Shown one piece after another: positions 26,142 to 36,874 of a DNA stretch of 64,000 nucleotides. This stretch comes from Pelagibacteraceae bacterium AG-439-F23 (GTDB lineage: Bacteria; Pseudomonadota; Alphaproteobacteria; Pelagibacterales; Pelagibacteraceae): the NCBI GenBank assembly GCA_003212415.1, contig QCPT01000001.1, positions 1 through 64,000 on the forward strand, given 5' to 3'. The position numbers were made by a program, and so were the translations under genes. The notes beneath the pieces were generated by a model. That model saw only the letters and a list, made by a program, of their open reading frames with translations. It searched no databases and was not told the origin of the DNA. Every line of letters begins with the position of its first letter. Position 1 is the stretch's first letter.

Positions 26142-27812
26142 ATGTATTTAAAAATATTAATTTTCTTATTTTCATTTTTATACCAGAACGCAACGTATTC
26201 AAAAGCAAATGACACAAATGATTTCAACCAGAAGTATTTATCTAACTATTTTTCTGCTTTAGTTTCTTCCAATAACCAAAAAAATGATGATGCTATTAAA
26301 TTTTTTAATTCTTCAAAAAAATTAATCAATCAACATGATAATTTTTTAAGAGAATATGTGTTTTCTCTAATTTTAGATGGTCAGGTTAAAGAAGCTATTA
26401 AACAAATAAAACGTACTAATAATTCAAATTTTTTTGAGGCTAATTTATTATTAACATTAGATAGTTTAACAAAAAATAAATATAAAAAAGCTTCAAAAAA
26501 ATTAAACAAACTTTTAACTTTTCAGGAAAACGGCACTTATGAATATGTAATTACTAAAATTTTGGAGAGTTATAGCTATTTATTTCTTAATGAAAAAATT
26601 GGCAAAACCAATAGAAATTTGGGAAAAATTGATCTTGTTACTAATGCTTTTCAAAATTGTTATTTAGGCTCAAATAAAACAAATTCAAATTTTTTAAATT
26701 TAATTAATTCTCCAAAAAGTGACTATTCTAGATATTTATTTTTTTACTTAGGAAATATTGTTGAAAACAAAGATTACAATATTGCAAATGAAATTTCAAA
26801 AACAATTGAACCCTTAAAAAGTAGTTTGCTGATTGCTCAATCTAAAAAATGGATTGAAGAAAATAATTATCATAAATTTAATCAGTACTTTTCTTGCAAA
26901 AATAAAAAAGATCTATTGGCTGAATTTTTTTTCTTAATTTCTAACCTTTATTCTTCACAAGGTTTATTTAAGGAATCTAATTTTTACTTAAATATATCTA
27001 ATTATTTGAATCCAAAATTTTATTTTAATTTATCCTTACTTGTGGAAAATTATCAGTTAAATGATAACTTTATATTAGCAAAAAAAATTTTACAAAAAAT
27101 TAGCGATGAAAATGAAATATACCATTGGTACAAAAATAAAAAAATTATACAATTTTTAGCAGAAAAAGAAGGAGACGATGTAGCATTAGCTTACTTTGAA
27201 AAAAAAATTGATAATTTCAAAAATCCTTCAAATAAAATTTTATATGATATTGCAAATATTTATAAAAAATTTAGAAATTATAAAAAGGCAATAGAATATT
27301 ATTCTATAGTTTTGTATAAGATTGATGAAAATACCTCAACTTTTGCTGATATTCTTTACAGAAGAGGAGGATCTTTTGAAAGAATGGGCAATTACGAAAA
27401 AGCAGATATTGATTTGTTAAAATCATTAGAAATAAGACCCGATGACCCTTACTCGTTAAATTATTTAGCTTATAGTTGGCTTGAAAGAAATTATAAAATA
27501 GAAAAAGCAATTCAAATGTTAGAACGTGCATATAATGAAAAAGAAAATGATCCATACATTACAGATTCAGTTGGTTGGGGTTATTATTTAATAGGAGATT
27601 ATCAGAGCGCAGAGAAATATTTAAGAAGAGCCGTAGAATTAATGCCAGAAGACCCCATTGTTAATGACCACTATGGTGATGTGTTATGGCAGCTAAATAG
27701 AAAGATGCAGGCTAATTATTTTTGGAAAAGTGTATTAGAATTTGAAGACACAGAACAAAAAATGAAAAAAGATATTCAGAACAAATTGCTAAATGGACTT
27801 AATAAAATTTAG
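26142..27812 (+). CDS. Exported TPR-repeat protein
   Basis: Hydrophobic N-terminal signal; C-terminal TPRs (FERMGNYEKADIDLLKSLEIRPDDPYSLNYLAYSWLE). Confidence 0.88.
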   Translation: MYLKILIFLFSFLYQNATYSKANDTNDFNQKYLSNYFSALVSSNNQKNDDAIKFFNSSKKLINQHDNFLREYVFSLILDGQVKEAIKQIKRTNNSNFFEANLLLTLDSLTKNKYKKASKKLNKLLTFQENGTYEYVITKILESYSYLFLNEKIGKTNRNLGKIDLVTNAFQNCYLGSNKTNSNFLNLINSPKSDYSRYLFFYLGNIVENKDYNIANEISKTIEPLKSSLLIAQSKKWIEENNYHKFNQYFSCKNKKDLLAEFFFLISNLYSSQGLFKESNFYLNISNYLNPKFYFNLSLLVENYQLNDNFILAKKILQKISDENEIYHWYKNKKIIQFLAEKEGDDVALAYFEKKIDNFKNPSNKILYDIANIYKKFRNYKKAIEYYSIVLYKIDENTSTFADILYRRGGSFERMGNYEKADIDLLKSLEIRPDDPYSLNYLAYSWLERNYKIEKAIQMLERAYNEKENDPYITDSVGWGYYLIGDYQSAEKYLRRAVELMPEDPIVNDHYGDVLWQLNRKMQANYFWKSVLEFEDTEQKMKKDIQNKLLNGLNKI

Positions 27813-27815
27813 CTT

Positions 27816-28658
27816 ATGAAATATTATAAGATTAAATCTTATGCTAAGATAAATATTTCGCTTAAAATTTTAGGTAAATTAAAATCCAAATTTCACAAAA
27901 TAGAGAGTCTATTTTATTTTATAAATTTATATGATGAAATTTTTATAAAAAAAATAAATGATAAAAATCATAAGATCATTTTTTATGGCAAATTCTCAAA
28001 AGGAATTTCGAAAAATAATACAATTTCAAATTTGTTAAAAATAATAGAACACAAACTTTGTGGTCAAAAATATTTAATAAAAATTAACAAAAAAATTCCT
28101 CAAAAATCTGGAATGGGAGGAGGGTCTATGAATGCATCTTCTTTGCTAAAATTTTTTATTAAAAAAAAAAAATTAAGTCTAAACTCAAAAGAAATTATTA
28201 AAATTTCTTCAAAAATTGGATCTGATGTGAAAATTGGAATGCAAAAAAAAGCATCAATTCTATATGGAAATGGAAATATAAAATATTTAAATAATAAAAT
28301 AAAATTATATACTTTGTTAGTCAGGCCAAATTTTGGTTGTTCTACAAAAACTATATACAGTAATGTTAAATATTTTTCTAAACCAGTTTTTAATATAAAA
28401 AAAAGAATCAAAATCAATTATAAATTTCTTTCAAATTTAAAAAATGATTTAGAGGAACCATCATTTAGAAAATATCCTTTATTAAAAAAAATTAAGATAT
28501 TTATGGAAAAATTAGAAAATATTTTATTTGTAAATATGACAGGTTCTGGATCTACTATCGTGGGATATTTTATTACAAAAAAAACTGCATTAAATGCATT
28601 TAAAATAATAAATAAAAAATATAAAAACTATTGGTGCATTTTATCTAAAACTATATAA
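27816..28658 (+). CDS. ispE: 4-diphosphocytidyl-2-C-methyl-D-erythritol kinase
   Basis: SYAKINISLKILGK, KKIPQKSGMGGGSMNASSLLKF, NMTGSGSTIVGYF. Confidence 0.95.
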   Translation: MKYYKIKSYAKINISLKILGKLKSKFHKIESLFYFINLYDEIFIKKINDKNHKIIFYGKFSKGISKNNTISNLLKIIEHKLCGQKYLIKINKKIPQKSGMGGGSMNASSLLKFFIKKKKLSLNSKEIIKISSKIGSDVKIGMQKKASILYGNGNIKYLNNKIKLYTLLVRPNFGCSTKTIYSNVKYFSKPVFNIKKRIKINYKFLSNLKNDLEEPSFRKYPLLKKIKIFMEKLENILFVNMTGSGSTIVGYFITKKTALNAFKIINKKYKNYWCILSKTI

Positions 28659-28690
28659 AGCTTTTTTTTTGTGTTATACGAAATTAATTT

Positions 28691-28764
28691 TGGGGCGTAG
28701 CCAAGTGGTAAGGCAGCGGTTTTTGGTACCGCCATCCTAGGTTCGAATCCTAGCGCCCCAGCCA
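28691..28764 (+). tRNA. tRNA-Gln(TTG)
   Basis: Cloverleaf TGGGGCG/CGCCCCA acceptor, anticodon stem GCGGT-TTTTGGT-ACCGC (anticodon TTG), T-arm CTAGG-TTCGAAT-CCTAG, encoded GCCA. Confidence 0.97.
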
Positions 28765-28767
28765 ATT

Positions 28768-30042
28768 ATGAAAAATATTTTAACCAAAATTTTTAGTTCA
28801 AAAAACGAATTAAGTTCTAAAGAAATATCTTTTTTAGAAATTACAAAAACAACTAAAGTTTCTCAACTTTTCAATGTTATTTTTAATCACAACGATTCAA
28901 GTGAAATTAGATATGTTGGAGGTTGTGTAAGAAAAATTTTAAATAACGAAAAAATTGACGATATAGATTTAGCCACAAATCTTAAACCTGAAGAAGTAAA
29001 AGAATGCTTAAAAAATAATAATATAGATTTTTTTGAGACTGGAATAAAACATGGAACAATAACAGCTCGTATAGAAGAAAAAAATTTTGAAGTAACTTCA
29101 CTTCGAAAAGATGTTTCAACAGATGGAAGGCACGCAGTTGTTGAATTTACAAATGAATGGACAGATGATGCTTTACGTAGAGATTTTACAATTAATTCGA
29201 TTTATGCAGATAAAGAAGGAAATTTGTTTGATCCAAATGATGGAGTTAAAGATTTAGAAAATGGAAAAATTAAATTTATAGGAGATCCAGAAAAAAGAAT
29301 TAAAGAAGATTACCTAAGAATTTTGAGGTACGTTAGATTTTTTCTTAACTACAGCAAGCAAGAACATGAGCCGAATGTAAAAAAAATTATTAAACAAAAT
29401 ATCAGTGGGGCTGTTAAGCTATCAAAAGAAAGATTGATAGATGAATTGAAAAAATTAGTAACCTCCAATGGATTTATTAATATTGACAATGATGAGTTTT
29501 GCAAAGAACTATTGTTGTTAATTTTTCCTCAAATGAAAAATATAGATATATTTAAAAAGTTTAAAAAAAATTACAAAAACGAAATACTTAAAAAAGATTT
29601 TATATTTTTATTATCTTTATTAATAATTGACGAAACAGATAATTCTGAATTTTTCCTCTACAAATATAATATGTCTAACGAAGCCAAAACAAGAATCAAT
29701 TTTTTAAAAGAAATATATGAAAAATCTAATGATAAAAACACTTTTTCAAAAAATAATTTACAAAAAATTTTTTATTTTCAAGGGAAATCTTATTTATTAG
29801 ATGCAATAGATTTTCAGTTATTCAAATCTAATAAAAAAAACAATAAATTAATTGAATTCAAAAAGCATTTCGAAAAATTAGAAAAACCAAAATTTCCAAT
29901 TAAAGCCAAAAATATAATGGAAAAATATAATTTGAAAGAAGGCAAAGAGCTTGGTCAAAAACTTAAATATCTAGAAAATTTATGGGTAGAAAACAGTTTT
30001 AATATTTCAGAAAAAGAAGTGGAAAATACTTTTTTGAGTTAA
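28768..30042 (+). CDS. cca: CCA tRNA nucleotidyltransferase / poly(A) polymerase family
   Basis: [58 protein letters not shown]. Confidence 0.95.
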   Translation: MKNILTKIFSSKNELSSKEISFLEITKTTKVSQLFNVIFNHNDSSEIRYVGGCVRKILNNEKIDDIDLATNLKPEEVKECLKNNNIDFFETGIKHGTITARIEEKNFEVTSLRKDVSTDGRHAVVEFTNEWTDDALRRDFTINSIYADKEGNLFDPNDGVKDLENGKIKFIGDPEKRIKEDYLRILRYVRFFLNYSKQEHEPNVKKIIKQNISGAVKLSKERLIDELKKLVTSNGFINIDNDEFCKELLLLIFPQMKNIDIFKKFKKNYKNEILKKDFIFLLSLLIIDETDNSEFFLYKYNMSNEAKTRINFLKEIYEKSNDKNTFSKNNLQKIFYFQGKSYLLDAIDFQLFKSNKKNNKLIEFKKHFEKLEKPKFPIKAKNIMEKYNLKEGKELGQKLKYLENLWVENSFNISEKEVENTFLS

Positions 30043-30515
30043 ATATATTTTACATCAATTATTTCAAAATTTTTAACTCCAGCGGGAGTAGAAGCTTCTA
30101 TCAAGTCACCTTTGTTTTTTCCAATAAGAGCTTTTCCTATGGGCGATTTAAAAAAAAGAAGTTTTTGTTTTAAATCGGCTTCATCTTTTCCAACAATTTT
30201 ATAATCAATTTTTTCATTAGTATCCAAATTTTGCAAAAAAACTGTTGATCCGAAAATTACTTTTCCATCATTATTAATTTTAGTTACATCAATTACATTT
30301 GCTCTTGCGATAATATCTTCTATTTCTTGAATTCTACCTTCATTATGAGATTGCTGTTCTTTAGCAGCATGGTATTCGGCATTTTCTTTTAGATCACCAT
30401 GTGATCTAGCTTCAGAAATTGCGGCAACAATTTCCGGTCTTTTTTTTTCTTTTAGAAAAATTAATTCGTCCTTAATTTTTTCCAATCCATTAATTGTAAT
30501 AGGTTCTTTATCCAT
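30039..30515 (-). CDS. greA: Transcription elongation factor GreA
   Basis: [46 protein letters not shown]. Confidence 0.98.
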   Translation of the reverse strand: MDKEPITINGLEKIKDELIFLKEKKRPEIVAAISEARSHGDLKENAEYHAAKEQQSHNEGRIQEIEDIIARANVIDVTKINNDGKVIFGSTVFLQNLDTNEKIDYKIVGKDEADLKQKLLFFKSPIGKALIGKNKGDLIEASTPAGVKNFEIIDVKYI

Positions 30516-30519
30516 AAAT

Positions 30520-31347
30520 TTATTTCCACTTTGCTGAAGGAGGTAAAGACATTAATATAGCATCTACATTACCTCCGGTTTGTAAACCAAATTTGGTACC
30601 TCTATCATATAGCAAGTTAAATTCGACGTATCTTCCTCTTTTTTCATACTGAATTTCTTTTTCTTTTTTTTTCCATTTTTTTCCATTTTTTTTTAATATT
30701 ATTTCTCGAAATATGTTTTTAAAGCTTATTCCCACTTCTCTTACAAAAGAAAAATCTTTTTCCCAATTATTTTTTTTATAATCAAAAAAAATACCACCTA
30801 TACCTCTTGCCTCATTTCGATGTGGTAAATAGAAATATTCATCACACCATTTTTTATATTTTTTGTAATAATCTTTATTATGTTTGTCACATGATTTTTT
30901 TATTTCAGCATGAAACCATTTTTCTAATTTTTTATCTTTAATGCAGGGCGTAGCATCAATTCCTCCCCCAAACCATCCATGAGAAGTATAAATATATCGA
31001 GTATTAAAGTGCATAGCCGGAACATGTGGATTCTTCATGTGCATAACTACGGATATTCCTGAAGCCCAAAATTTAGGATTTTTGCTTGTACCAGGAATTT
31101 TATTTCTAAATTGTTTTGAAAATTTTCCATAGACTTCAGAGAAATTTACTCCAACTTTTTCAAATATTTTTCCATTTTCAAGAATTCTGAATTGACCTCC
31201 ACCTTCACTTGATTTTTTTCCTCTTTCCCAATTTTTATGTCTGAATAAGTTTGAAGAACCTTCAAGCTCTTCTATTTCCTGACAAAAAACTTCTTGTAAA
31301 GTTTTAAACCAATTTCTTGCTATTTTTTTTTTGATTATTTGGTCCAT
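30520..31347 (-). CDS. hemF: Oxygen-dependent coproporphyrinogen III oxidase
   Basis: [64 protein letters not shown]. Confidence 0.98.
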   Translation of the reverse strand: MDQIIKKKIARNWFKTLQEVFCQEIEELEGSSNLFRHKNWERGKKSSEGGGQFRILENGKIFEKVGVNFSEVYGKFSKQFRNKIPGTSKNPKFWASGISVVMHMKNPHVPAMHFNTRYIYTSHGWFGGGIDATPCIKDKKLEKWFHAEIKKSCDKHNKDYYKKYKKWCDEYFYLPHRNEARGIGGIFFDYKKNNWEKDFSFVREVGISFKNIFREIILKKNGKKWKKKEKEIQYEKRGRYVEFNLLYDRGTKFGLQTGGNVDAILMSLPPSAKWK

Positions 31348-31817
31348 ATATAATTTGTTTGTCTTAAATTTTCAGACAATGCTATTGCAACTGAAGTAGC
31401 TAAATTTAATGATCTTTTTTTTTCAATCATTGGTATCTTTATTTTATTTTTAACTTTTTTATGTATAGCTTCAGGGACACCGGCACTTTCTCTACCAAAT
31501 AACAAAGTGTCATTATTTTTAAATTTAAAATTAGTATATTTTTTTTTTGCCTTAGTTGTCATTAATATAATCCTTTCAGATTTTTTTTTATCAAAAAATT
31601 CTTCTGAACTATTATAAATCTTAATCATAGTTTCATCCAAATAATCCATTACCACCCTTTTAAATCTTTTATCATTGAATAAAAAACCACAAGGCTCAAT
31701 TATTTCTAGAATAGCACCTAAGCAGGAACAGGTTCTTATTATAGCCGCAGTATTTTGTGGTATATCAGGCTCATAAAGCGCAATTTTTGGCATTGAAATA
31801 GATTTTTTGTGTGTCAT
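31335..31817 (-). CDS. trmL: tRNA (cytidine/uridine-34 2'-O)-methyltransferase
   Basis: IALYEPDIPQNTAAIIRTC, LLFGRESAGVPEAIH, RSLNLATSVAIALSE. Confidence 0.95.
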   Translation of the reverse strand: MTHKKSISMPKIALYEPDIPQNTAAIIRTCSCLGAILEIIEPCGFLFNDKRFKRVVMDYLDETMIKIYNSSEEFFDKKKSERIILMTTKAKKKYTNFKFKNNDTLLFGRESAGVPEAIHKKVKNKIKIPMIEKKRSLNLATSVAIALSENLRQTNYIWTK

Positions 31818-31845
31818 TGTTGCTATAGCAAAATATCTCTTTTCT

Positions 31846-31861
31846 TATATGAAATCATATA
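31846..31861. promoter_or_regulatory. 16-bp palindrome TATATGA-AA-TCATATA upstream of bc1 operon
   Basis: Perfect 7-bp arms read directly; lies in the divergent trmL/petA gap. Confidence 0.45.
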
Positions 31862-31886
31862 TTAAAGGAGATTTAAAATAATAAAC

Positions 31887-32405
31887 ATGTCGGAATCTGA
31901 TAAAAAAAAGCCAAATAGAAGAGATTTTATTTTAACAGCAACTACTGCAGCAGGTGCGGTTGGAGTAGGGGCGGCAGCCTGGCCGTTAATTGACCAAATG
32001 AACCCGGATGCTTCAGTTAAAGCTTTAGCGAGTACTGAGGTTGATATAAGTGGAGTTGAACCAGGTCAGTCGATTACTGTTTTGTGGAGAGGAAAGCCAG
32101 TATTTATAAAAAGAAGAACTAAAGAAGAAATTGACAGTGCAAGATCGGTAGATTTAAAAGATTTAAAACATCCTGAAAAAGACGAAGATAGAGCAAAAGA
32201 TCCGGAGTGGCTAGTCATGTTAGGAGTTTGTACGCACTTAGGCTGTGTACCTTTAACAGACAAGGGAGATTATAATGCTTGGTTTTGCCCTTGTCATGGT
32301 TCTCACTATGATACATCTGGAAGAATAAGAAAAGGTCCAGCACCAACAAATTTAGAAGTTCCAAAATACGTATTTATTAATAGCAAAACTATTAAAATAG
32401 GTTAA
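31887..32405 (+). CDS. petA: Ubiquinol-cytochrome c reductase Rieske iron-sulfur subunit
   Basis: Tat-like N-terminus [27 protein letters not shown] and CPCHGSHYD. Confidence 0.97.
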   Translation: MSESDKKKPNRRDFILTATTAAGAVGVGAAAWPLIDQMNPDASVKALASTEVDISGVEPGQSITVLWRGKPVFIKRRTKEEIDSARSVDLKDLKHPEKDEDRAKDPEWLVMLGVCTHLGCVPLTDKGDYNAWFCPCHGSHYDTSGRIRKGPAPTNLEVPKYVFINSKTIKIG

Positions 32406-32408
32406 CAA

Positions 32409-33677
32409 ATGAGTAATCACGATTATCAACCCAAATCAAAGTTAGGAAAATGGTTTAATGATCGTTTACCTTTGTTGACTCTTTCAAATCATCTACAAGA
32501 ATATCCAACTCCTAAAAATTTAAATTACTGGTGGACATTTGGAGGAATATTAACTTTTTGTTTAATTACTCAAATAGTTACAGGAGTAATCTTAGGAATG
32601 CATTATATAGCTCATGCAGATTTAGCATTTGAAAGCGTTGAACATATTATGCGTGATGTAAATTATGGATGGTTAATACGATATGTTCATGCAAATGGAG
32701 CTTCAATGTTTTTTCTTGCAGTTTACATTCATATTTTTAGAGCATTATATTATGGATCTTATAAGTCGCCCAGAGAAGTAATCTGGATTATTGGAATGAT
32801 TATTTATTTTTTAATGATGGCAACTGCATTCATGGGGTACGTCCTTCCTTGGGGACAAATGAGCTTTTGGGGAGCTACAGTGATTACAAATTTATTTAGC
32901 GCAGTTCCTTTTATAGGAGAAAGTATTACAAACTGGTTATGGGGAGGTTACGCAGTAGACAATCCAACTCTTACAAGATTTTTTAGCTTACATTATCTTT
33001 TGCCGTTTTTAATTTTAGGACTGGTAATTCTCCACATTTGGGCATTACATGTTCCAGGCAACAATAATCCAATTGGAATTGAAATTAAAAAACCATCTAA
33101 TGATACAGTTCCGTTCCATCCTTACATTGTAATAAAAGATTTGTTTGCATTAATATTATTTTTAATTGTTTTTGCTTTTTTTGTATTTTATTCACCAAAC
33201 ATACTAGGCCACGCAGATAATTATATTGAAGCAAATCCAATGGTTACACCGGCACATATAGTACCAGAGTGGTATTTATTGCCATTCTATGCAATTTTAA
33301 GATCAGTCCCCGATAAATTATTTGGTGTTATAGCAATGTTTGCATCAATTTTTGTGTTAGTAATATTGCCTTGGCTGGATACATCAAAAGTAAGATCGGC
33401 AATTTTTAGACCAATTTATAAACAGTTTTATTGGTTTCTTGTAGCAGATGTAATAATACTAGGTTATATGGGCGCTATGCCTGCCGAAGGCACATACTTG
33501 ATAATAGCAAGGGTTGCTACTGTATATTATTTTCTTCATTTTTTAGTAATACTTCCAGTTTTAGGCAGTAAAGAAAAAACACTTGATGTTCCTTTAAGTA
33601 TAACAGAACCTGTTTTAGGAGGATATCCAAATCAAGCAAAAACAAAAGATAAACTAAACATAAAAGAAAGCCTGTGA
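32409..33677 (+). CDS. petB: Cytochrome b
   Basis: [60 protein letters not shown]. Confidence 0.97.
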   Translation: MSNHDYQPKSKLGKWFNDRLPLLTLSNHLQEYPTPKNLNYWWTFGGILTFCLITQIVTGVILGMHYIAHADLAFESVEHIMRDVNYGWLIRYVHANGASMFFLAVYIHIFRALYYGSYKSPREVIWIIGMIIYFLMMATAFMGYVLPWGQMSFWGATVITNLFSAVPFIGESITNWLWGGYAVDNPTLTRFFSLHYLLPFLILGLVILHIWALHVPGNNNPIGIEIKKPSNDTVPFHPYIVIKDLFALILFLIVFAFFVFYSPNILGHADNYIEANPMVTPAHIVPEWYLLPFYAILRSVPDKLFGVIAMFASIFVLVILPWLDTSKVRSAIFRPIYKQFYWFLVADVIILGYMGAMPAEGTYLIIARVATVYYFLHFLVILPVLGSKEKTLDVPLSITEPVLGGYPNQAKTKDKLNIKESL

Positions 33678-34456
33678 AAAAAAATATAAAATTATTATTT
33701 TTACTAACTTTTTTAATTAGCATTAACAATGCCAAGGCGATAGCAGAAACCTCTCAAGAACTATTAAAAGTTGACTGGAGTTTTAAAAGTTTTATCGGAA
33801 AATTTGATAGAGCATCATTGCAAAGAGGTTATCAAGTTTATAATGAGGTTTGCGCATCATGCCATTCGATAAAATATTTAAGTTATAGAAATCTTGCAGA
33901 AAAAGGAGGACCAGAGTTTTCAGAAGAAGAAGCTAAAGCAATAGCCTCTAATTTTGAAGTAGTAGACGGACCCGACAGCACTGGAGAAATGTTTACAAGA
34001 AGTGCAAGACTTTCAGATAAATTTGTTATGCCATATGCCAATGAAGAAGAGGCCAAATCTACAAATGGAGGAGCATATCCTCCAGACATGTCTGTATTGG
34101 TTAAAGCTAGAGCGGGTGGAGCAGACTATATCTATTCATTATTACTTGGATATGAAGATCCGCCAGCAGATGTAAAACTAGATGAAGGTGTTTATTACAA
34201 TAAATACATGTATGGGAATAAAATAAAAATGTCCGCACCATTATCTGATGGTTTAATAGAGTATTCTGATGGTACCAAAGCAACTACTGAACAAATGGCA
34301 AAAGATGTTGTAAGTTTTTTAATGTGGGCTGCAGAACCACATTTAGAACAGAGGCACAAGTTTGGATTTAGAGTTCTTATATATTTAATAATTATAAGTG
34401 TGCTTGTATATTTTAGTATGAAAAAGATTTGGTCACGTATTGAATCTAAAGTTTAA
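33674..34456 (+). CDS. petC: Cytochrome c1
   Basis: [42 protein letters not shown]-terminal TM. Confidence 0.96.
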   Translation: MKKNIKLLFLLTFLISINNAKAIAETSQELLKVDWSFKSFIGKFDRASLQRGYQVYNEVCASCHSIKYLSYRNLAEKGGPEFSEEEAKAIASNFEVVDGPDSTGEMFTRSARLSDKFVMPYANEEEAKSTNGGAYPPDMSVLVKARAGGADYIYSLLLGYEDPPADVKLDEGVYYNKYMYGNKIKMSAPLSDGLIEYSDGTKATTEQMAKDVVSFLMWAAEPHLEQRHKFGFRVLIYLIIISVLVYFSMKKIWSRIESKV

Positions 34457-35509
34457 TACATCTCCATCATTAACAATATAGTCTTTACCTTCTAGTCTCA
34501 TTTTTCCAGATTCTTTTGATTTAAGCCAACCACCATTATCAATAAAATCTTTATAAGAAACTGTTTCAGCTCTTATAAATCCTTTTTCAAAATCTGTATG
34601 AATTTCACCTGCAGCTTTTGGTGCAGTACAATTTTTTGATACCGTCCATGCTCTTGACTCTTCAGGCCCTGAGGTAAAAAAAGTTTCAAGAGAAAGTAAG
34701 TCATAACCCTTTTTAATTAAATTATTTAATCCTGTTTCCTTCATTTTTATCATTTTCATATAATTTTCTTTTTCTAATACATTTTCAAGTTGGTTGATTT
34801 GACTTTCAATTTCAGCGGATATTATTATTGTATTTTTTTCGTTATATTTTTCTAAAAATTTATCAGAATACTTGTTTCCTTTTTCAATACTTTGTTCATC
34901 AACATTGCATATATAAAGTTTAGGTTTTATTGATAATAAAGCACACTGTTTTAAATCTTTTTCTTCATATTCATCATTTAAAACCTTAAGATCTTTATCA
35001 TTATTGATCAAATTTCTAGCTTCATCTAAAATTTTAAATATTTTTTCTTCTAAATTTTTTCTATTTTTTTTATCGAGTCTTTTTTCAATCGAATCTAAAT
35101 CTGCTAGTTTCATTTCTGTTTCAATAATTTCTAAATCTCTAACAGGATCTACATTTAAGTTTACATTCTGAATATCATCAGAATCAAAACACCTAATCAT
35201 ATGAATTATTGCATCTACTTCTCTTATGTGTGATAAAAACTTATTTCCCAATCCTTCACCTTTGGAAGCTCCTTTTACTAGTCCTGCTATATCAACAAAT
35301 GAAATAGTTGTATGAATCTTTTTTATTGAATTAGAAATAGAAACTAATTTGTCCAATCTTTTATCTGGAACTGGCACCACTCCTATATTTGGATCTATTG
35401 TACAAAATGGAAAATTTTCTGCTTGAGCTTTACTAGAATTTGTTAAAGCATTAAATAAAGTTGATTTTCCAACATTTGGCAATCCAACTATTCCACATTT
35501 AAAACTCAT
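34433..35509 (-). CDS. ychF: Redox-regulated ATPase YchF
   Basis: CGIVGLPNVGKSTLFNALTNS, NFPFCTIDPNIGVV, DIAGLVKGASKGEGLGNKFL. Confidence 0.98.
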   Translation of the reverse strand: MSFKCGIVGLPNVGKSTLFNALTNSSKAQAENFPFCTIDPNIGVVPVPDKRLDKLVSISNSIKKIHTTISFVDIAGLVKGASKGEGLGNKFLSHIREVDAIIHMIRCFDSDDIQNVNLNVDPVRDLEIIETEMKLADLDSIEKRLDKKNRKNLEEKIFKILDEARNLINNDKDLKVLNDEYEEKDLKQCALLSIKPKLYICNVDEQSIEKGNKYSDKFLEKYNEKNTIIISAEIESQINQLENVLEKENYMKMIKMKETGLNNLIKKGYDLLSLETFFTSGPEESRAWTVSKNCTAPKAAGEIHTDFEKGFIRAETVSYKDFIDNGGWLKSKESGKMRLEGKDYIVNDGDVLNFRFNT

Positions 35510-35525
35510 TTAGTTATATTTACTT

Positions 35526-36086
35526 TTAGTTATTATTTACTTTGCTGGAGAATAGATCTAGTTTTTTTTCAATTAAAATTGATATTGAATTAATAATGTT
35601 ATTTGTAATTTTTTCTAAGCTTTCATTCTCTTCTTCGCTAAAGTCATTTAAAACGTAGTCAGCTGCAGACACCTTTTCTTTTGGCTTTCCAATTCCTATT
35701 CTTACTCTTGAGTAGTCTTTTCCAATAAACTTATCTATTGAAGCAATGCCATTATGACCAGCGTTAGATCCTCCGAATTTTGCTTTTATTTTTCCAAATT
35801 CAACATCTAAATCATCGTGAAAAACAATTACGTCTTCAGCATCAATTTTGAAATATTCTAATAATTCCCTTATGCAAATTCCAGAATTGTTCATAAATGT
35901 TAGAGGTTTTATTGCATATATTTTTTTTTCTTCAATATTTCCTGTTGTCAAGAGTCCTTTAAATTTTGGTTTTTGTTTTGAGAGACCAAATTTTTTATTA
36001 ATTGCATCTACTATTTTAAAACCAATATTATGTCTATTATTTTGACTATTGGGGGTTGGATTTCCTAAACCTACAAATAACAGCAT
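35526..36086 (-). CDS. pth: Peptidyl-tRNA hydrolase
   Basis: LFVGLGNPTPNSQNNRHNIGF, KPLTFMNNSG, VFHDDLDVEFGKIK, GGSNAGHNGI. Confidence 0.97.
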   Translation of the reverse strand: MLLFVGLGNPTPNSQNNRHNIGFKIVDAINKKFGLSKQKPKFKGLLTTGNIEEKKIYAIKPLTFMNNSGICIRELLEYFKIDAEDVIVFHDDLDVEFGKIKAKFGGSNAGHNGIASIDKFIGKDYSRVRIGIGKPKEKVSAADYVLNDFSEEENESLEKITNNIINSISILIEKKLDLFSSKVNNN

Positions 36087-36121
36087 ATAATTTAATTAAA
36101 GGAAAAATTCAAATTTCTTTC

Positions 36122-36832
36122 TTATTTTTTTTCTGCTGCAGGTTTTTCAGTTTCAGTTTTTTTATTATCAGATTCTGCAGCTTTATTTTCGCCTTCAGCA
36201 GCACTTGCCTCCGATCCTTCGGTTGCTGCTTCAGCTTCTCCTTCTGCTTCTGCAGGTTTTTCCGGTTCTTTAACAACTGTAGGAGCTGCTACTGTTGCAA
36301 TCACAAAGTCTCTTCCTTGGATTGTTGGACTTACATTCTCAGGCAAGTCAATAGAGGAAATTTTTATACTCGTTCCTATATCTAAACCTTCAAGATCGAC
36401 AACTAATTCAGTTGGTATATTTTCTGTAGGACATTTTAATTCAACTTTACGTCTTACTATATTTAAAACACCTCCTCTTTTTAGTCCAGGCGATAATTCA
36501 TTATTTATAAATCTTACTGGTATTTCTAAAATTATTTTTGCACCTTTAACTATTCTTAAAAAATCTATATGTGTTGGTTCGTCTGAAATTATATCAAAAG
36601 TTATTTCTCTTGGTAAAACTTTTTGTTCTTTTTCATCTAGTTTAATAGAAACTACATTGGATAAAAAATTTTCTTTATTGATTAAATTTTTAACTTCTTT
36701 TTTTGAAAGAGAAATTTTTTCATTTGCATTCTCTCCACCATAGATGATACCAGGAACTTCTCCACCTTTTCTTAAAGTTTTTAGTTCACCTCTAGTCTTT
36801 GTATTTCTAATTGTAGCTTGAATTAAATTCAT
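36122..36832 (-). CDS. rplY: 50S ribosomal protein L25/general stress protein Ctc
   Basis: RGELKTLRKGGEVPGIIYGG; Ala/Glu-rich C-terminal tail typical of long Ctc forms. Confidence 0.96.
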   Translation of the reverse strand: MNLIQATIRNTKTRGELKTLRKGGEVPGIIYGGENANEKISLSKKEVKNLINKENFLSNVVSIKLDEKEQKVLPREITFDIISDEPTHIDFLRIVKGAKIILEIPVRFINNELSPGLKRGGVLNIVRRKVELKCPTENIPTELVVDLEGLDIGTSIKISSIDLPENVSPTIQGRDFVIATVAAPTVVKEPEKPAEAEGEAEAATEGSEASAAEGENKAAESDNKKTETEKPAAEKK

Positions 36833-36874
36833 AAAGTGCAGGTTTTTAACTGATGAATCTTAATTTTACAAGAA

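Noticed and set aside
28648-28690. T-run after ispE as a Rho-independent terminator
   Set aside because: A T-tract is present but no convincing GC stem precedes it; T-runs are ubiquitous here.
36056-36385. Cys/Phe-rich 109-aa ORF
   Set aside because: Antisense to the Ala/Glu-rich tail of ribosomal protein L25; the Cys/Phe pattern is a compositional by-product.
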